DNA of 6,253 nucleotides from NCBI GenBank assembly GCA_937959315.1, contig CALGRC010000140.1:1-6253 (forward strand). The letters are read 5' to 3'. Position numbers and translations under genes: made by a program. Under the pieces are notes generated by a model. The model saw only the letters and a list, made by a program, of their open reading frames with translations. It ran no database searches and was not told where the DNA came from. This DNA is from an uncultured Clostridia bacterium (GTDB lineage Bacteria > Bacillota > Clostridia > UMGS1810). Shown in pieces: positions 1 to 6,177 of the stretch (its first letter is position 1; each line of letters starts with the position of its first letter).

Positions 1-899
1 GGGTGGTACTGGATATATTCGCAGTCCCGGCCGATGGCTTCAAAAACCGCAAGGTTCCAGGAACGCCACTCCATACTGTCGATATCCATTTCTAACGGGT
101 AAGAATAACAGCCCATTGCAAATTTAACATCGGGGAACTGCGCACGGATGGTATCAATCACCGGCCGCACTTTGTCGATATAATCCTGCGGGTCGGGAAA
201 CTGGTAATTGGTCTCATTGCCCAATTCAAAGCATAGGACGTTTACCGGATCCGGCAGCCCCAACGATGCGCGCACCGCGCCCCACTCAGTCGTCTCTGCA
301 TCGCCGATTAAAAATTCAACATACTCCCGCAGGTGTTCCGGCGTATCATAGTGGATATTCAGTGCCACAATGAACTGGCAGCTTTCATCCATCCTTTGGA
401 AATCTTTGACCCATTCTACCGGCCCATAGGGCAGCACTTGCCCTGCTATTGTCCAGTTTGAAGGCATGCCCTCATCCCCGGGCGGACGCTTATCCAATGG
501 GCCAATAGCGCTTTCCCAATTGAAATTTTGAATGGAATGCCCTGCGGTGCGCGAAGATGGCATATACTTGATTTGGGATGTCAAATCCTTGTACATCTGC
601 GATAATTCATTGCTGTTCGCATCCGTCATGATATCGCGCATCCAATCAACAGTCCACTCAAACCCCATACCGTTAATGGCCCACTTGGTATCCTGCACCA
701 CGTTATTTTCGTCCACAATGACGGTGCCTTCAAACGTTTTGCCGCTGTCCGCCGGATCATATTCATCCCGGATCTCCATGTCAAAATCATCCAATGTTGT
801 GGTTCCATCTGCCCAGGCAGTGTTTGCCGGCAAAAGGTTAAGCGCCAGTATCAGCGCCAGCACCAGATGCAGCAGCCGTTTCTTCATTTTCATCCTCAT
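1..899 (-). CDS. Secreted clan GH-A glycoside hydrolase, GH51-like (N-terminal part; runs off the window)
   Basis: The start at 899 is chosen from the AAGGAGG spacing; 893 and 887 are in-frame alternatives. About 299 codons are present. A signal peptide (MRMKMKKRLLHLVLALILAL..., likely cleaved after AWA, residue 30) is followed by a (beta/alpha)8-barrel-like sequence. FNWESAIGPLDKRP resembles the W-x-x-x-IGP-x-x-x-RP segment of GH51 alpha-L-arabinofuranosidases. FELGNETNY holds the Asn-Glu pair of clan GH-A, so Glu229 is the likely acid/base. The segment before the window edge (CEYIQYHP) fits the next barrel strand. The nucleophile Glu lies beyond the window. The usual RYPGGN motif is not present; IKYMPSSRTAGHS stands in its place, so the protein is a divergent member and the substrate is uncertain. 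GH39, GH30 or GH79-like relatives of the same clan remain possible. It overlaps the SLH gene by 62 bases. Confidence 0.7.
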   Translation of the reverse strand, partial: MRMKMKKRLLHLVLALILALNLLPANTAWADGTTTLDDFDMEIRDEYDPADSGKTFEGTVIVDENNVVQDTKWAINGMGFEWTVDWMRDIMTDANSNELSQMYKDLTSQIKYMPSSRTAGHSIQNFNWESAIGPLDKRPPGDEGMPSNWTIAGQVLPYGPVEWVKDFQRMDESCQFIVALNIHYDTPEHLREYVEFLIGDAETTEWGAVRASLGLPDPVNVLCFELGNETNYQFPDPQDYIDKVRPVIDTIRAQFPDVKFAMGCYSYPLEMDIDSMEWRSWNLAVFEAIGRDCEYIQYH

Positions 900-2703
900 T
901 CCCTGCCTCCTTATCTGCCACTTCTATTCTGAGTGAACTGCTGACCAGCTTTGCCGCCTCTGCCCGGGTCAACGCCGCCTGCGGGTGGAAAGCCCCGTCG
1001 TCCATGCCCGATATGATCCCTGCCGTCTGTAGCCTGGCAACTGCCTGAAATGCCCACTCTGAAATTGAATCGCTGTCTGCAAACAGGATTGGTTGACGAA
1101 CTTTCTCAGGTGAAATCTGTTTTAACTGAAATACCCGCAGCAGGATTGTTGCCGCACGTTCCCGGTTTAGAGGTTCATCTGGAAAGCTCCGGTTTTGCTC
1201 ATCGCCGTTTAGTATGCCGGCCGCTTTTGCACTGCGCATATAGCCAGCATACCAGCTCTCCTCATCCACATCTATAAAATTTTCACCTTCCTGCGACATT
1301 TCAAATCCAAATGCATTGACCAGCATCTTGATAAATTCTGCACAGGTCACATGGCCTTCCGGCAGGAATTTGCCCCCATCCCCGTTCACAATGTTTTTTG
1401 CCGTCAGGTAGGCGATATCATCATACGCCCAGTGCCCTGCCGGCACATCGCTGTACAGGGCTGCCGGTGCAGGCGGTGTGAGCGCTTCGGTTGCGGTCTC
1501 ACGGTCTACGGTAATCGATGGGGTGGATGTCCGTCCGCCGCCTCCGCCGCTGCCACCGCCTCCGCCGCGGACTGGGCGGCTGCTGCCTGTGCCCTGGTTA
1601 TCATCTTCTTCATATCCGTCAATAAAAGTGCGTATGTCTTCCAAGGTATCCAAGCTGCCCTTTTTAGACAGCAATTCCTGATACAGCGCAGATGGGTTAT
1701 CCAATTTTTCAAGCTGTGCTTGGTCATAGCCAATTTCTTCTGCACAGCCGGATACAATCTCCCCGACCCTGCCATAGGATATGGCGTTTTGCAGGGCTGC
1801 CATCACATAGCCTTCAGTAAAAGCCTGCCGAACCTGTTGAAGGCTGTTAAATGTGGTATTCACAAACCGGCGTAATGTCTCCTCTTGATTGTCCAGATAA
1901 AAAGCATTATCCAACGGCAGTCCAAAGATATCGTTATTTGCCGTTATAACCGCTTCTACCGCTTCTGTATCCGCCAGGTTGTCCAGCGTAAAGACTTGTA
2001 TTGCCTGGGTTACCGTTGACATCATTGCACGGATATCGTCAATTGTCTTGCACGGGAACTCTTCGCCATCCAGTAAGCCTTCTGCCAGCCGTGCCAGCTT
2101 TTCGGGACCAAGCGCCTCTAACTGGCTGTAGTCAAAGTCCAAAATATCCGATATAACCGCGCTGCCGCTGCCATCCAGGACTGCCAGCATCGCCGCCGCA
2201 TCCTGTGTGTGGATCGCCGCATTCATGGCGTCGATGATTGGCTTTTTAGCTGCAATATATGCATCCTCTGTGCCGTTTTCAATCGCTTCAGACATTTCGC
2301 CTAGGATATGGATGTTCACTTGGTATTTACGGCCGTCCGCCACAGCCGTTGCAACCATAGACCCATCCCGCAGGCCGGTGATGATACCATCTGCGGCTTC
2401 AGCCAGCGATCCATCCGGCAGTTCAAAAACAAAGGCTGTTTCCTGCCCGTCCTGGCGGAGCGCAAACTCCCGGCTGGAATTTGTGTAAATATATACAGTG
2501 TCTTCCGGCCGTACTTCCGCCCAAACCGCAGTATCCCCCACATCTGCCGCACCTTCCAGCCGCAGGTAAGACCATTGCTGTGCCGTATAGTTATTGAGCC
2601 AGACGCCGTCCGCATCAAAGGTGATTTCCGTGGCCGCACCCCAGTCGTCCCCATAGTTGGAAAAGGCGATTTGCGCCGTCTGCCCTGTTTTGAAGTTTGC
2701 GCA
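838..2703 (-). CDS. 3' part of the frameshifted SLH surface protein (Ig-like, helical repeats, Gly linker, three SLH domains)
   Basis: This 621-residue stretch lacks its own convincing start. An ATG at 3009 in this frame lies inside the other reading frame and is not credible. In fused numbering (offset 309) it holds a beta-rich, Ig-like region (~310-445, with a DGIITGLRDGSMVATAVADG motif), a helical region of three related repeats (~478-674), a Gly-rich linker GGGGGSGGGGG (~689-699) and three SLH domains. These begin at YSDVPAGHWAYDDI (~726), FIDVDEESWYAGYM (~785) and FADSDSISEWAFQAV (~850), each followed by a G-x-F-x-P or similar and an R/C-x-E-x-x-x-hydrophobic motif (FLPEGHVTCAEF, FPDEPLNRERAA, FHPQAALTRAEAA). 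SLH domains bind secondary cell-wall polymers, so the protein should be held at the cell surface. It ends in an Ala/Gly/acidic tail that overlaps the start of the hydrolase gene by 62 bases. Confidence 0.85.
   Translation of the reverse strand, partial: CANFKTGQTAQIAFSNYGDDWGAATEITFDADGVWLNNYTAQQWSYLRLEGAADVGDTAVWAEVRPEDTVYIYTNSSREFALRQDGQETAFVFELPDGSLAEAADGIITGLRDGSMVATAVADGRKYQVNIHILGEMSEAIENGTEDAYIAAKKPIIDAMNAAIHTQDAAAMLAVLDGSGSAVISDILDFDYSQLEALGPEKLARLAEGLLDGEEFPCKTIDDIRAMMSTVTQAIQVFTLDNLADTEAVEAVITANNDIFGLPLDNAFYLDNQEETLRRFVNTTFNSLQQVRQAFTEGYVMAALQNAISYGRVGEIVSGCAEEIGYDQAQLEKLDNPSALYQELLSKKGSLDTLEDIRTFIDGYEEDDNQGTGSSRPVRGGGGGSGGGGGRTSTPSITVDRETATEALTPPAPAALYSDVPAGHWAYDDIAYLTAKNIVNGDGGKFLPEGHVTCAEFIKMLVNAFGFEMSQEGENFIDVDEESWYAGYMRSAKAAGILNGDEQNRSFPDEPLNRERAATILLRVFQLKQISPEKVRQPILFADSDSISEWAFQAVARLQTAGIISGMDDGAFHPQAALTRAEAAKLVSSSLRIEVADKEAGNEDENEETAAASGAGADTGA
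906..912 (-). promoter_or_regulatory. Ribosome binding site of the glycoside hydrolase gene, inside the SLH gene
   Basis: AAGGAGG on the minus strand lies 6 bases before an ATG at 899. Two further in-frame ATGs, at 893 and 887, would be 12 and 18 bases away. The spacing decides for 899 as the main start. The site lies within the coding sequence of the SLH protein (codons for K-E-A), so translation is probably coupled. Confidence 0.75.
1534..1566 (-). other. Polyglycine linker before the SLH domains
   Basis: Eleven codons encode GGGGGSGGGGG using GGC, GGA and GGT. The stretch lies between an acidic/polar segment (EEDDNQGTGSSRPVR) and the Thr/Pro-rich lead-in to SLH domain 1. Such flexible linkers commonly separate SLH anchors from the rest of a surface protein. 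Confidence 0.85.
1610..2200 (-). repeat. Three helical repeats in the SLH protein
   Basis: Three consecutive alpha-helical units of about 50-68 residues can be aligned by eye: AAAMLAVL...YSQLEAL...KTIDDIRAMM (2200-2010), VEAVITANNDIFGLPLD...NSLQQVRQAF (1963-1815) and VMAALQNAI...QAQLEKL...DTLEDIRTFI (1812-1610). Each has a hydrophobic first helix, a middle segment around a D/Y-x-x-L-x-x-L motif, and a closing helix with an S/T-hydrophobic-x-x-hydrophobic-R/Q motif. They probably act as a rod-like spacer between the ligand-binding head and the SLH anchor (inference). Confidence 0.55.
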
Positions 2704-3631
2704 CCCGGTATGCAGCTTTAATTGCCATGACTTTATCAGTATGAGTGGTTTCAGACACATCCGCGTATAAGAAGTTGTCCTTCTCCTTTTGCTGATCAAC
2801 GTATGAATCGTAAGCTGTAATTTCCAGGTTTTTAAAATAGGCATACATATTTCCCTGCCCGCCGGCCGCATATTCAAACGGTGCGGTAATATCCCGATAG
2901 GAGGTCGGGTCTGTGCAGGTCCCCTCGAAGCTTCTTGCATACCAAGGCGTCTCATCTCCGTTATAATTATCACGCGGGACGCACGTCCAGTGAAATGTCC
3001 CTTCTTCATAGGTTAGGTTCAGGGTATACCATTGCAGCTGCTGGATCGCTCCGGTATTGGTATCGGTATACAGTTCTGTGGCCGACCCGTTTTCAAATTT
3101 AATAAAGCGGCAGCCCAGATTGGTACCAGCATTTGACCCCGGGAAGTAAAGCATATAGAAGTTCATCGGCATGCCATCCTGGTTTGGGTTGTGGGCAAAC
3201 AGCCGGATGGCCGCGCCGGTGGCATAGTGGCCGATGTATAAATCTGTGGAAATGGTATAGTTTTCCTCACTGCACATGGTTATTCCAACCGGCGAGACAG
3301 TCGGGAAGTATTCATACCGGTTCCAGGTGGCCGACGTATTGATTGCCAACGCCTTGGTACCCAGATGGTTGTCAAAACTCGTCCACCCCAAATCGCCGCT
3401 TTCGCCCTCGGAGATGCCAAAATCCGCCTCTAGCCCGCTGCCTTCGCCCATCCGGTAGGCATTGGACACCCAGTTGCCGTCGGCAAATTCCACGTCCAGG
3501 CCGGTCAGCAGCGGGTCGTTTAATTCATAACTTTCAAAATCCTCTGTCAGTAGCGTCTCCGATGCATGTGCCGGAAACAGGAACCACGCGCAGGCGAGGA
3601 TCAATGCCAGACATACTGAAAATTTTTTCAT
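2615..3631 (-). CDS. 5' part of a frameshifted SLH-anchored surface protein (signal peptide and domain copy 3)
   Basis: As read, this frame gives 338 residues. It opens with a signal peptide (MKKFSVCLALILACAWFLF..., likely cleaved after AHA, residue 23). Residues ~26-271 are a third copy of the domain found twice in the preceding gene (TEDFE, GNWVSNAY, TGAAIRLFAHNP, QQLQWYTLNLTY, MYAYF). A short segment (DNFLYADVSE...VMAIKAAYRV) then runs to about residue 310. The last ~28 residues (RKLQNRADGANRLFQLWG...) look like out-of-frame sequence, because the next frame from about 2703 carries a sensible continuation down to SLH domains. The real product is therefore probably residues 1-~309 joined to the 3' part, about 930 residues in all. 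Whether the break is real, programmed or a sequencing error cannot be decided here. If real, a secreted, unanchored one-domain protein would result. Confidence 0.8.
   Translation of the reverse strand: MKKFSVCLALILACAWFLFPAHASETLLTEDFESYELNDPLLTGLDVEFADGNWVSNAYRMGEGSGLEADFGISEGESGDLGWTSFDNHLGTKALAINTSATWNRYEYFPTVSPVGITMCSEENYTISTDLYIGHYATGAAIRLFAHNPNQDGMPMNFYMLYFPGSNAGTNLGCRFIKFENGSATELYTDTNTGAIQQLQWYTLNLTYEEGTFHWTCVPRDNYNGDETPWYARSFEGTCTDPTSYRDITAPFEYAAGGQGNMYAYFKNLEITAYDSYVDQQKEKDNFLYADVSETTHTDKVMAIKAAYRVRKLQNRADGANRLFQLWGRLGCGHGNHL
2690..2720 (-). other. Apparent +1 frameshift site joining the two halves of the SLH protein
   Basis: The upstream frame reads AAYRV (codons tac cgg gtg at 2710-2702). 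The downstream frame resumes as CANFKTGQTAQIAFS, with tgc at 2703-2701. Skipping one base, most simply one G of the GGG at 2706-2704, joins them; a two-base deletion would also fit. The downstream frame has no start codon with a ribosome binding site near the junction. No recognised programmed-frameshift motif is evident, so a mutation or an assembly error in the short G run is the simpler reading. Confidence 0.7.
2819..3556 (-). repeat. Domain repeat copy 3 (in the SLH-protein gene)
   Basis: This encodes residues ~26-271 of the SLH protein. It is closer to copy 1 of the neighbouring gene (about 80% of residues, ungapped, by hand count) than copy 1 is to copy 2 of its own protein. It keeps the three cysteines GC, WTC and GTC and has one extra (TMCSEEN). 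The 46-base stretch 3186-3231 is identical to 5677-5722. Confidence 0.85.
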
Positions 3632-3638
3632 TCTTGCG

Positions 3639-3644
3639 CCTCCT
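3639..3644 (-). promoter_or_regulatory. Ribosome binding site of the SLH-protein gene
   Basis: AGGAGG on the minus strand lies 7 bases before the ATG at 3631, an optimal arrangement. It fixes the start of the gene that carries domain copy 3 and lies just below the GC-rich hairpin. Confidence 0.85.
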
Positions 3645-3654
3645 CTTTTCCTTA

Positions 3655-3682
3655 AGGGGGCGGCTTTTCCGCACCGCCCCCT
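3655..3682. other. GC-rich intergenic hairpin
   Basis: AGGGGGCGG at 3655-3663 pairs perfectly with CCGCCCCCT at 3674-3682, giving a 9-bp stem with a 10-base loop. It sits between the stop of the 820-residue gene and the ribosome binding site of the next gene. In the direction of transcription the stem is followed by TAAGGAAAAG and not by a run of T, so it is not a standard intrinsic terminator. It could be a partial attenuator, or a stabilising or processing structure that sets relative expression of the two genes (inference). Confidence 0.6.
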
Positions 3683-3686
3683 GCTG

Positions 3687-6149
3687 CTAAAACGATACCG
3701 CTTCTGTCAACGGATACAAGCCGCTCCAGCCGCCGTCCCAGCAGAACATCTGCACATGGTCATATGCCTGCACCGGCGAAGTAACTGTTATCGTCGTATT
3801 TTCAGCATTGCTGTTTAAGGCAGACGAAGCGCCTATCGCCACGCCTATCAGCCTGTCTTGGCCATCATAGAAAGCAAACAGGTACTCTCCCTCTTCTGTC
3901 AGGTAGTCACACCCTGCTTCAATTGTCAATCCCATATCCGCCGTACTGGCCAGAACTGCCTCTGCCAATATCACGATCTCAACCTGTGTGCGCTGCCCGT
4001 CCTTTTCAGCAGTCAGGGTCAGCGACGAAGCCTGCGATGATGGCGTCAGAATATTGCCCTCTACCGTGGCAAACCCTACCTGCTCCTGTGCAAAGGAATA
4101 GGCCGCGTCCGTCACGTCCGCCCCGCCAAGGCGCGGGTGCAGATAGAGCTTCTGCCCCATGCGCATCTGTATCTGCGCCGCATCGGACAGCACTTTTACA
4201 TCCCCCAGGCTGAAAGGCGCAATAGATTCCAGCCGGATATAACGGATGCCTTCCTGCGCGGTTGCGCTATATTGCCGCCCTTCGGCAAGGGTAAGCCACT
4301 GTGCATAATCCCTGCTGTCAGCCGAAATCTTGACTGTGACATCTGCCGGAGCGTCTAAACTGGTCACTTCCAGCCCGCGGAGCTGTGCCGGCAGCCCCAA
4401 ATCAACAGTCAGCGAACTGCCTGTAAAAACCGTACCGGCGTCGCCGTCGTTCACCGCAGCAGGGTTATCACCGTCTGCCGCAATAACGGCGCGGTTGCGC
4501 AGCACATCAACATAAAACGCATTGTCCGGCGCGCCAGCCGCATAGGGGTTTTCGGTGGTGATGGTCAAATTGTCAAAATAAGCGTACATATTCGTCTGCC
4601 CGCCGCCTGCATACTCAAATGGGGCGGAGACGCCGGTAAACGGATTGGGATCTGTCACACTGCCGGAAAAACTGCGCCCCTGGCCGCCGGCTTTTGGCGC
4701 GCACGTCCATTGGAAAGTACCGTTGTCATAGGTCAGGTTCAAGGTATACCATTGCAGCTGTTGCCGCGCATTCCTGTCTTCATCCTGATACAATATAGTT
4801 GAAGTGCCATTCTCATATTTGATAAACTGGCAGCCCTTTTGGTCTCCCGCATTATCTCCTGGGAAGTAGAGCATATAGAAGTTCATCGGCATACCGTTTG
4901 AATCCGGGTTGTGGGCAAACAGACGGATGGCCGCGCCGGTGAGGTAGTGCCCAACATAAAAGTCAGTGGTGATATTGTAAGTATTTTCTGTTTGCATGGT
5001 GATGTTGGGACTGGATACAGTTGGGAAATAAGGATACATATTCCACGAGGCCGACGTTTCAATCGCCAGCGCTCTGGTACCGATTTCATTCTTTTCGCCC
5101 GGTACGCCGCCCTGCGACCAGGTCTCACCCTCAGAGATGCCAAAATGCGCTTCGTCCACAGCGCCTTCACCCATCCGGTAAGCATTGGATGCCCAGTTGC
5201 CGCCGGCAAATTCCACGCTCAGGCCGGTCAGCAGCGGTACATCCGGTTCATAGGCTTCAAAATCTTCCGATATCAATTCTTCGGTTGGATCGGGGATACC
5301 TTCTTCTACAATTTCCAGGTTTTTAAAATAGGCGTACATTTGCCCCTGCCCGCCGGCCGCATATTCAAACGGCGCGGTAATATCCCGATAGGGGGCTGGG
5401 TCGGTACAGGTCCCCTCAAAGCTTCTGGCCCCAGGGTTTATCTCATCCCCGTTATAATTTTCGCGCGGAACGCACGTCCATTGGAAAGTACCGTTATCGT
5501 AGGTCAGGTTCAGGGTATACCACTGCAGCTGCTGAATTGGGTTAGTATTGGTATCGGTATACAGTTCTGTAGCTGACCCGTTTTCAAATTTAATTAAGCG
5601 GCAGCCTTTGTTATCACCCGCATTTGCCCCCGGGAAATAGAGCATATAAAAGTTCATCGGTATCCCATCCTGGTTCGGGTTGTGGGCAAACAGCCGGATG
5701 GCCGCGCCGGTGGCATAGTGGCTGATATAAAGATCTGTTGTGATGGTATATTTGTTCCCGCTTCTCATGGTGATACCCACCGGCGAGACAGTCGGGAAAT
5801 ATTCATACCGGTTCCAGGTAGCCGCCGTTTCAACCGCCAGCGCTTTGGTTCCCAATGTGTTATTGAAATCTGTCCATCCCAAATTGCCGCTTTCGCCCTC
5901 GGAAATACCAAAATGCACTTGATCCGCAGCCCCTTCGCCCATCAGATAGGCATTGGATACCCAGTTGCCGCCGGCAAATTCCACGCCCAGGCCGGTCAGC
6001 AGCGGGTCGTTTACCGCATAAGCTTCAAAATCCTCGGTTATTAGCGTACGGCGGACGCTGGAACCCGCAGGCACATCTGCCTGTACAGGGGTTAACAGCC
6101 AGGTACAGGCAAGTATCAAAACCAGGCACCGTGCAAATACTTTTTTCAT
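3687..6149 (-). CDS. Secreted multidomain protein with two copies of a ~240-residue domain, discoidin-like and Ig-like domains
   Basis: This 820-residue protein has an N-terminal signal peptide (MKKVFARCLVLILAC..., likely cleaved after PVQA, residue 24). Two copies of one domain follow, at about residues 35-280 and 292-532, each starting with a TEDFE/SEDFE motif and sharing GNWVSNAY, TGAAIRLFAHNP, MNFYMLYFPG, QQLQWYTLNLTY and MYAYF motifs. The pattern suggests a concanavalin-A/LamG-like beta-sandwich, probably carbohydrate binding (inference). Residues ~541-655 look like an F5/8 type C (discoidin) domain (NAVNDGD-type start, TVDLG, IRYIRLE). Residues ~656-727 look Ig-like. Residues ~731-820 resemble the C-terminal domain of many clostridial secreted proteins, ending in a WDGGWSGLYPL motif. 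No catalytic motif, SLH domain, LPXTG motif or dockerin is seen, so it is probably released or held non-covalently. It is the middle gene of a same-strand series; the next gene starts 55 bases later and carries a third copy of the domain. Confidence 0.85.
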   Translation of the reverse strand: MKKVFARCLVLILACTWLLTPVQADVPAGSSVRRTLITEDFEAYAVNDPLLTGLGVEFAGGNWVSNAYLMGEGAADQVHFGISEGESGNLGWTDFNNTLGTKALAVETAATWNRYEYFPTVSPVGITMRSGNKYTITTDLYISHYATGAAIRLFAHNPNQDGIPMNFYMLYFPGANAGDNKGCRLIKFENGSATELYTDTNTNPIQQLQWYTLNLTYDNGTFQWTCVPRENYNGDEINPGARSFEGTCTDPAPYRDITAPFEYAAGGQGQMYAYFKNLEIVEEGIPDPTEELISEDFEAYEPDVPLLTGLSVEFAGGNWASNAYRMGEGAVDEAHFGISEGETWSQGGVPGEKNEIGTRALAIETSASWNMYPYFPTVSSPNITMQTENTYNITTDFYVGHYLTGAAIRLFAHNPDSNGMPMNFYMLYFPGDNAGDQKGCQFIKYENGTSTILYQDEDRNARQQLQWYTLNLTYDNGTFQWTCAPKAGGQGRSFSGSVTDPNPFTGVSAPFEYAGGGQTNMYAYFDNLTITTENPYAAGAPDNAFYVDVLRNRAVIAADGDNPAAVNDGDAGTVFTGSSLTVDLGLPAQLRGLEVTSLDAPADVTVKISADSRDYAQWLTLAEGRQYSATAQEGIRYIRLESIAPFSLGDVKVLSDAAQIQMRMGQKLYLHPRLGGADVTDAAYSFAQEQVGFATVEGNILTPSSQASSLTLTAEKDGQRTQVEIVILAEAVLASTADMGLTIEAGCDYLTEEGEYLFAFYDGQDRLIGVAIGASSALNSNAENTTITVTSPVQAYDHVQMFCWDGGWSGLYPLTEAVSF
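4555..5276 (-). repeat. Domain repeat copy 2 (in the 820-residue protein)
   Basis: This encodes residues ~292-532. It is clearly homologous to copy 1 but more divergent, with a different loop (SQGGVPGEKNE in place of NLGWTDFNNT) and a shortened loop before RSFSG. The third cysteine is replaced (GSVTDP where the other two copies have GTCTDP). An 11-residue acidic/Pro linker (VEEGIPDPTEE) joins it to copy 1. Confidence 0.8.
5310..6047 (-). repeat. Domain repeat copy 1 (in the 820-residue protein)
   Basis: This encodes residues ~35-280 of the 820-residue protein. By hand alignment it matches the copy in the downstream SLH gene at about 80% of residues (roughly 44 differences in 246), without gaps. 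At the DNA level 5677-5722 is identical to 3186-3231 over 46 bases. It has three cysteines in the contexts KGC, WTC and GTC. Confidence 0.85.
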
Positions 6150-6154
6150 AATTT

Positions 6155-6161
6155 ACCTCCC
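6155..6161 (-). promoter_or_regulatory. Ribosome binding site of the 820-residue gene
   Basis: GGGAGGT on the minus strand ends 5 bases before the ATG at 6149. It supports that ATG as the start. The upstream gene stops only 17 bases further up, so there is little room for a separate promoter between the two genes. Confidence 0.8.
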
Positions 6162-6177
6162 GGTAATAGATTTCGAG

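Noticed and set aside
532..936. Plus-strand open frame of 134 codons opposite the hydrolase start
   Set aside because: It is antisense to the hydrolase and the end of the SLH gene, which have a signal peptide, a ribosome binding site and family motifs. Its Ser-rich translation shows no domain.
1534..1566. GC-rich triplet repeat as a CRISPR or DNA-level repeat element
   Set aside because: It is a short run of mixed glycine codons in frame within a protein linker; no spaced repeats are present.
1351..1875. Plus-strand open frames opposite the Gly-rich linker and helical region, including a proline-rich stretch
   Set aside because: The proline run is simply the complement of the glycine codons. 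The minus-strand reading has SLH domains and coherent helices.
2704..3009. Upstream extension of the SLH frame to an ATG at 3009 (MKKGHFTGRASR...)
   Set aside because: This part overlaps domain copy 3 in the other frame, which is highly conserved with copy 1. The extension is basic, low-quality sequence without a signal peptide and is only a shadow before the frameshift point.
3655..3682. Reading the intergenic hairpin as a rho-independent terminator
   Set aside because: No T-rich tract follows the stem on the minus strand (TAAGGAAAAG). On the plus strand only CTGCTGCTAAAACG follows, and there is no plus-strand gene to end.
4911..5576. Plus-strand open frame of 221 codons opposite the repeat domain, with similar open frames at 5682-6044 and 3133-3342
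   Set aside because: They lie antisense to the strongly supported minus-strand genes and resemble each other only because the sense-strand domain is repeated. Their products lack domain features, and no ribosome binding site was seen.
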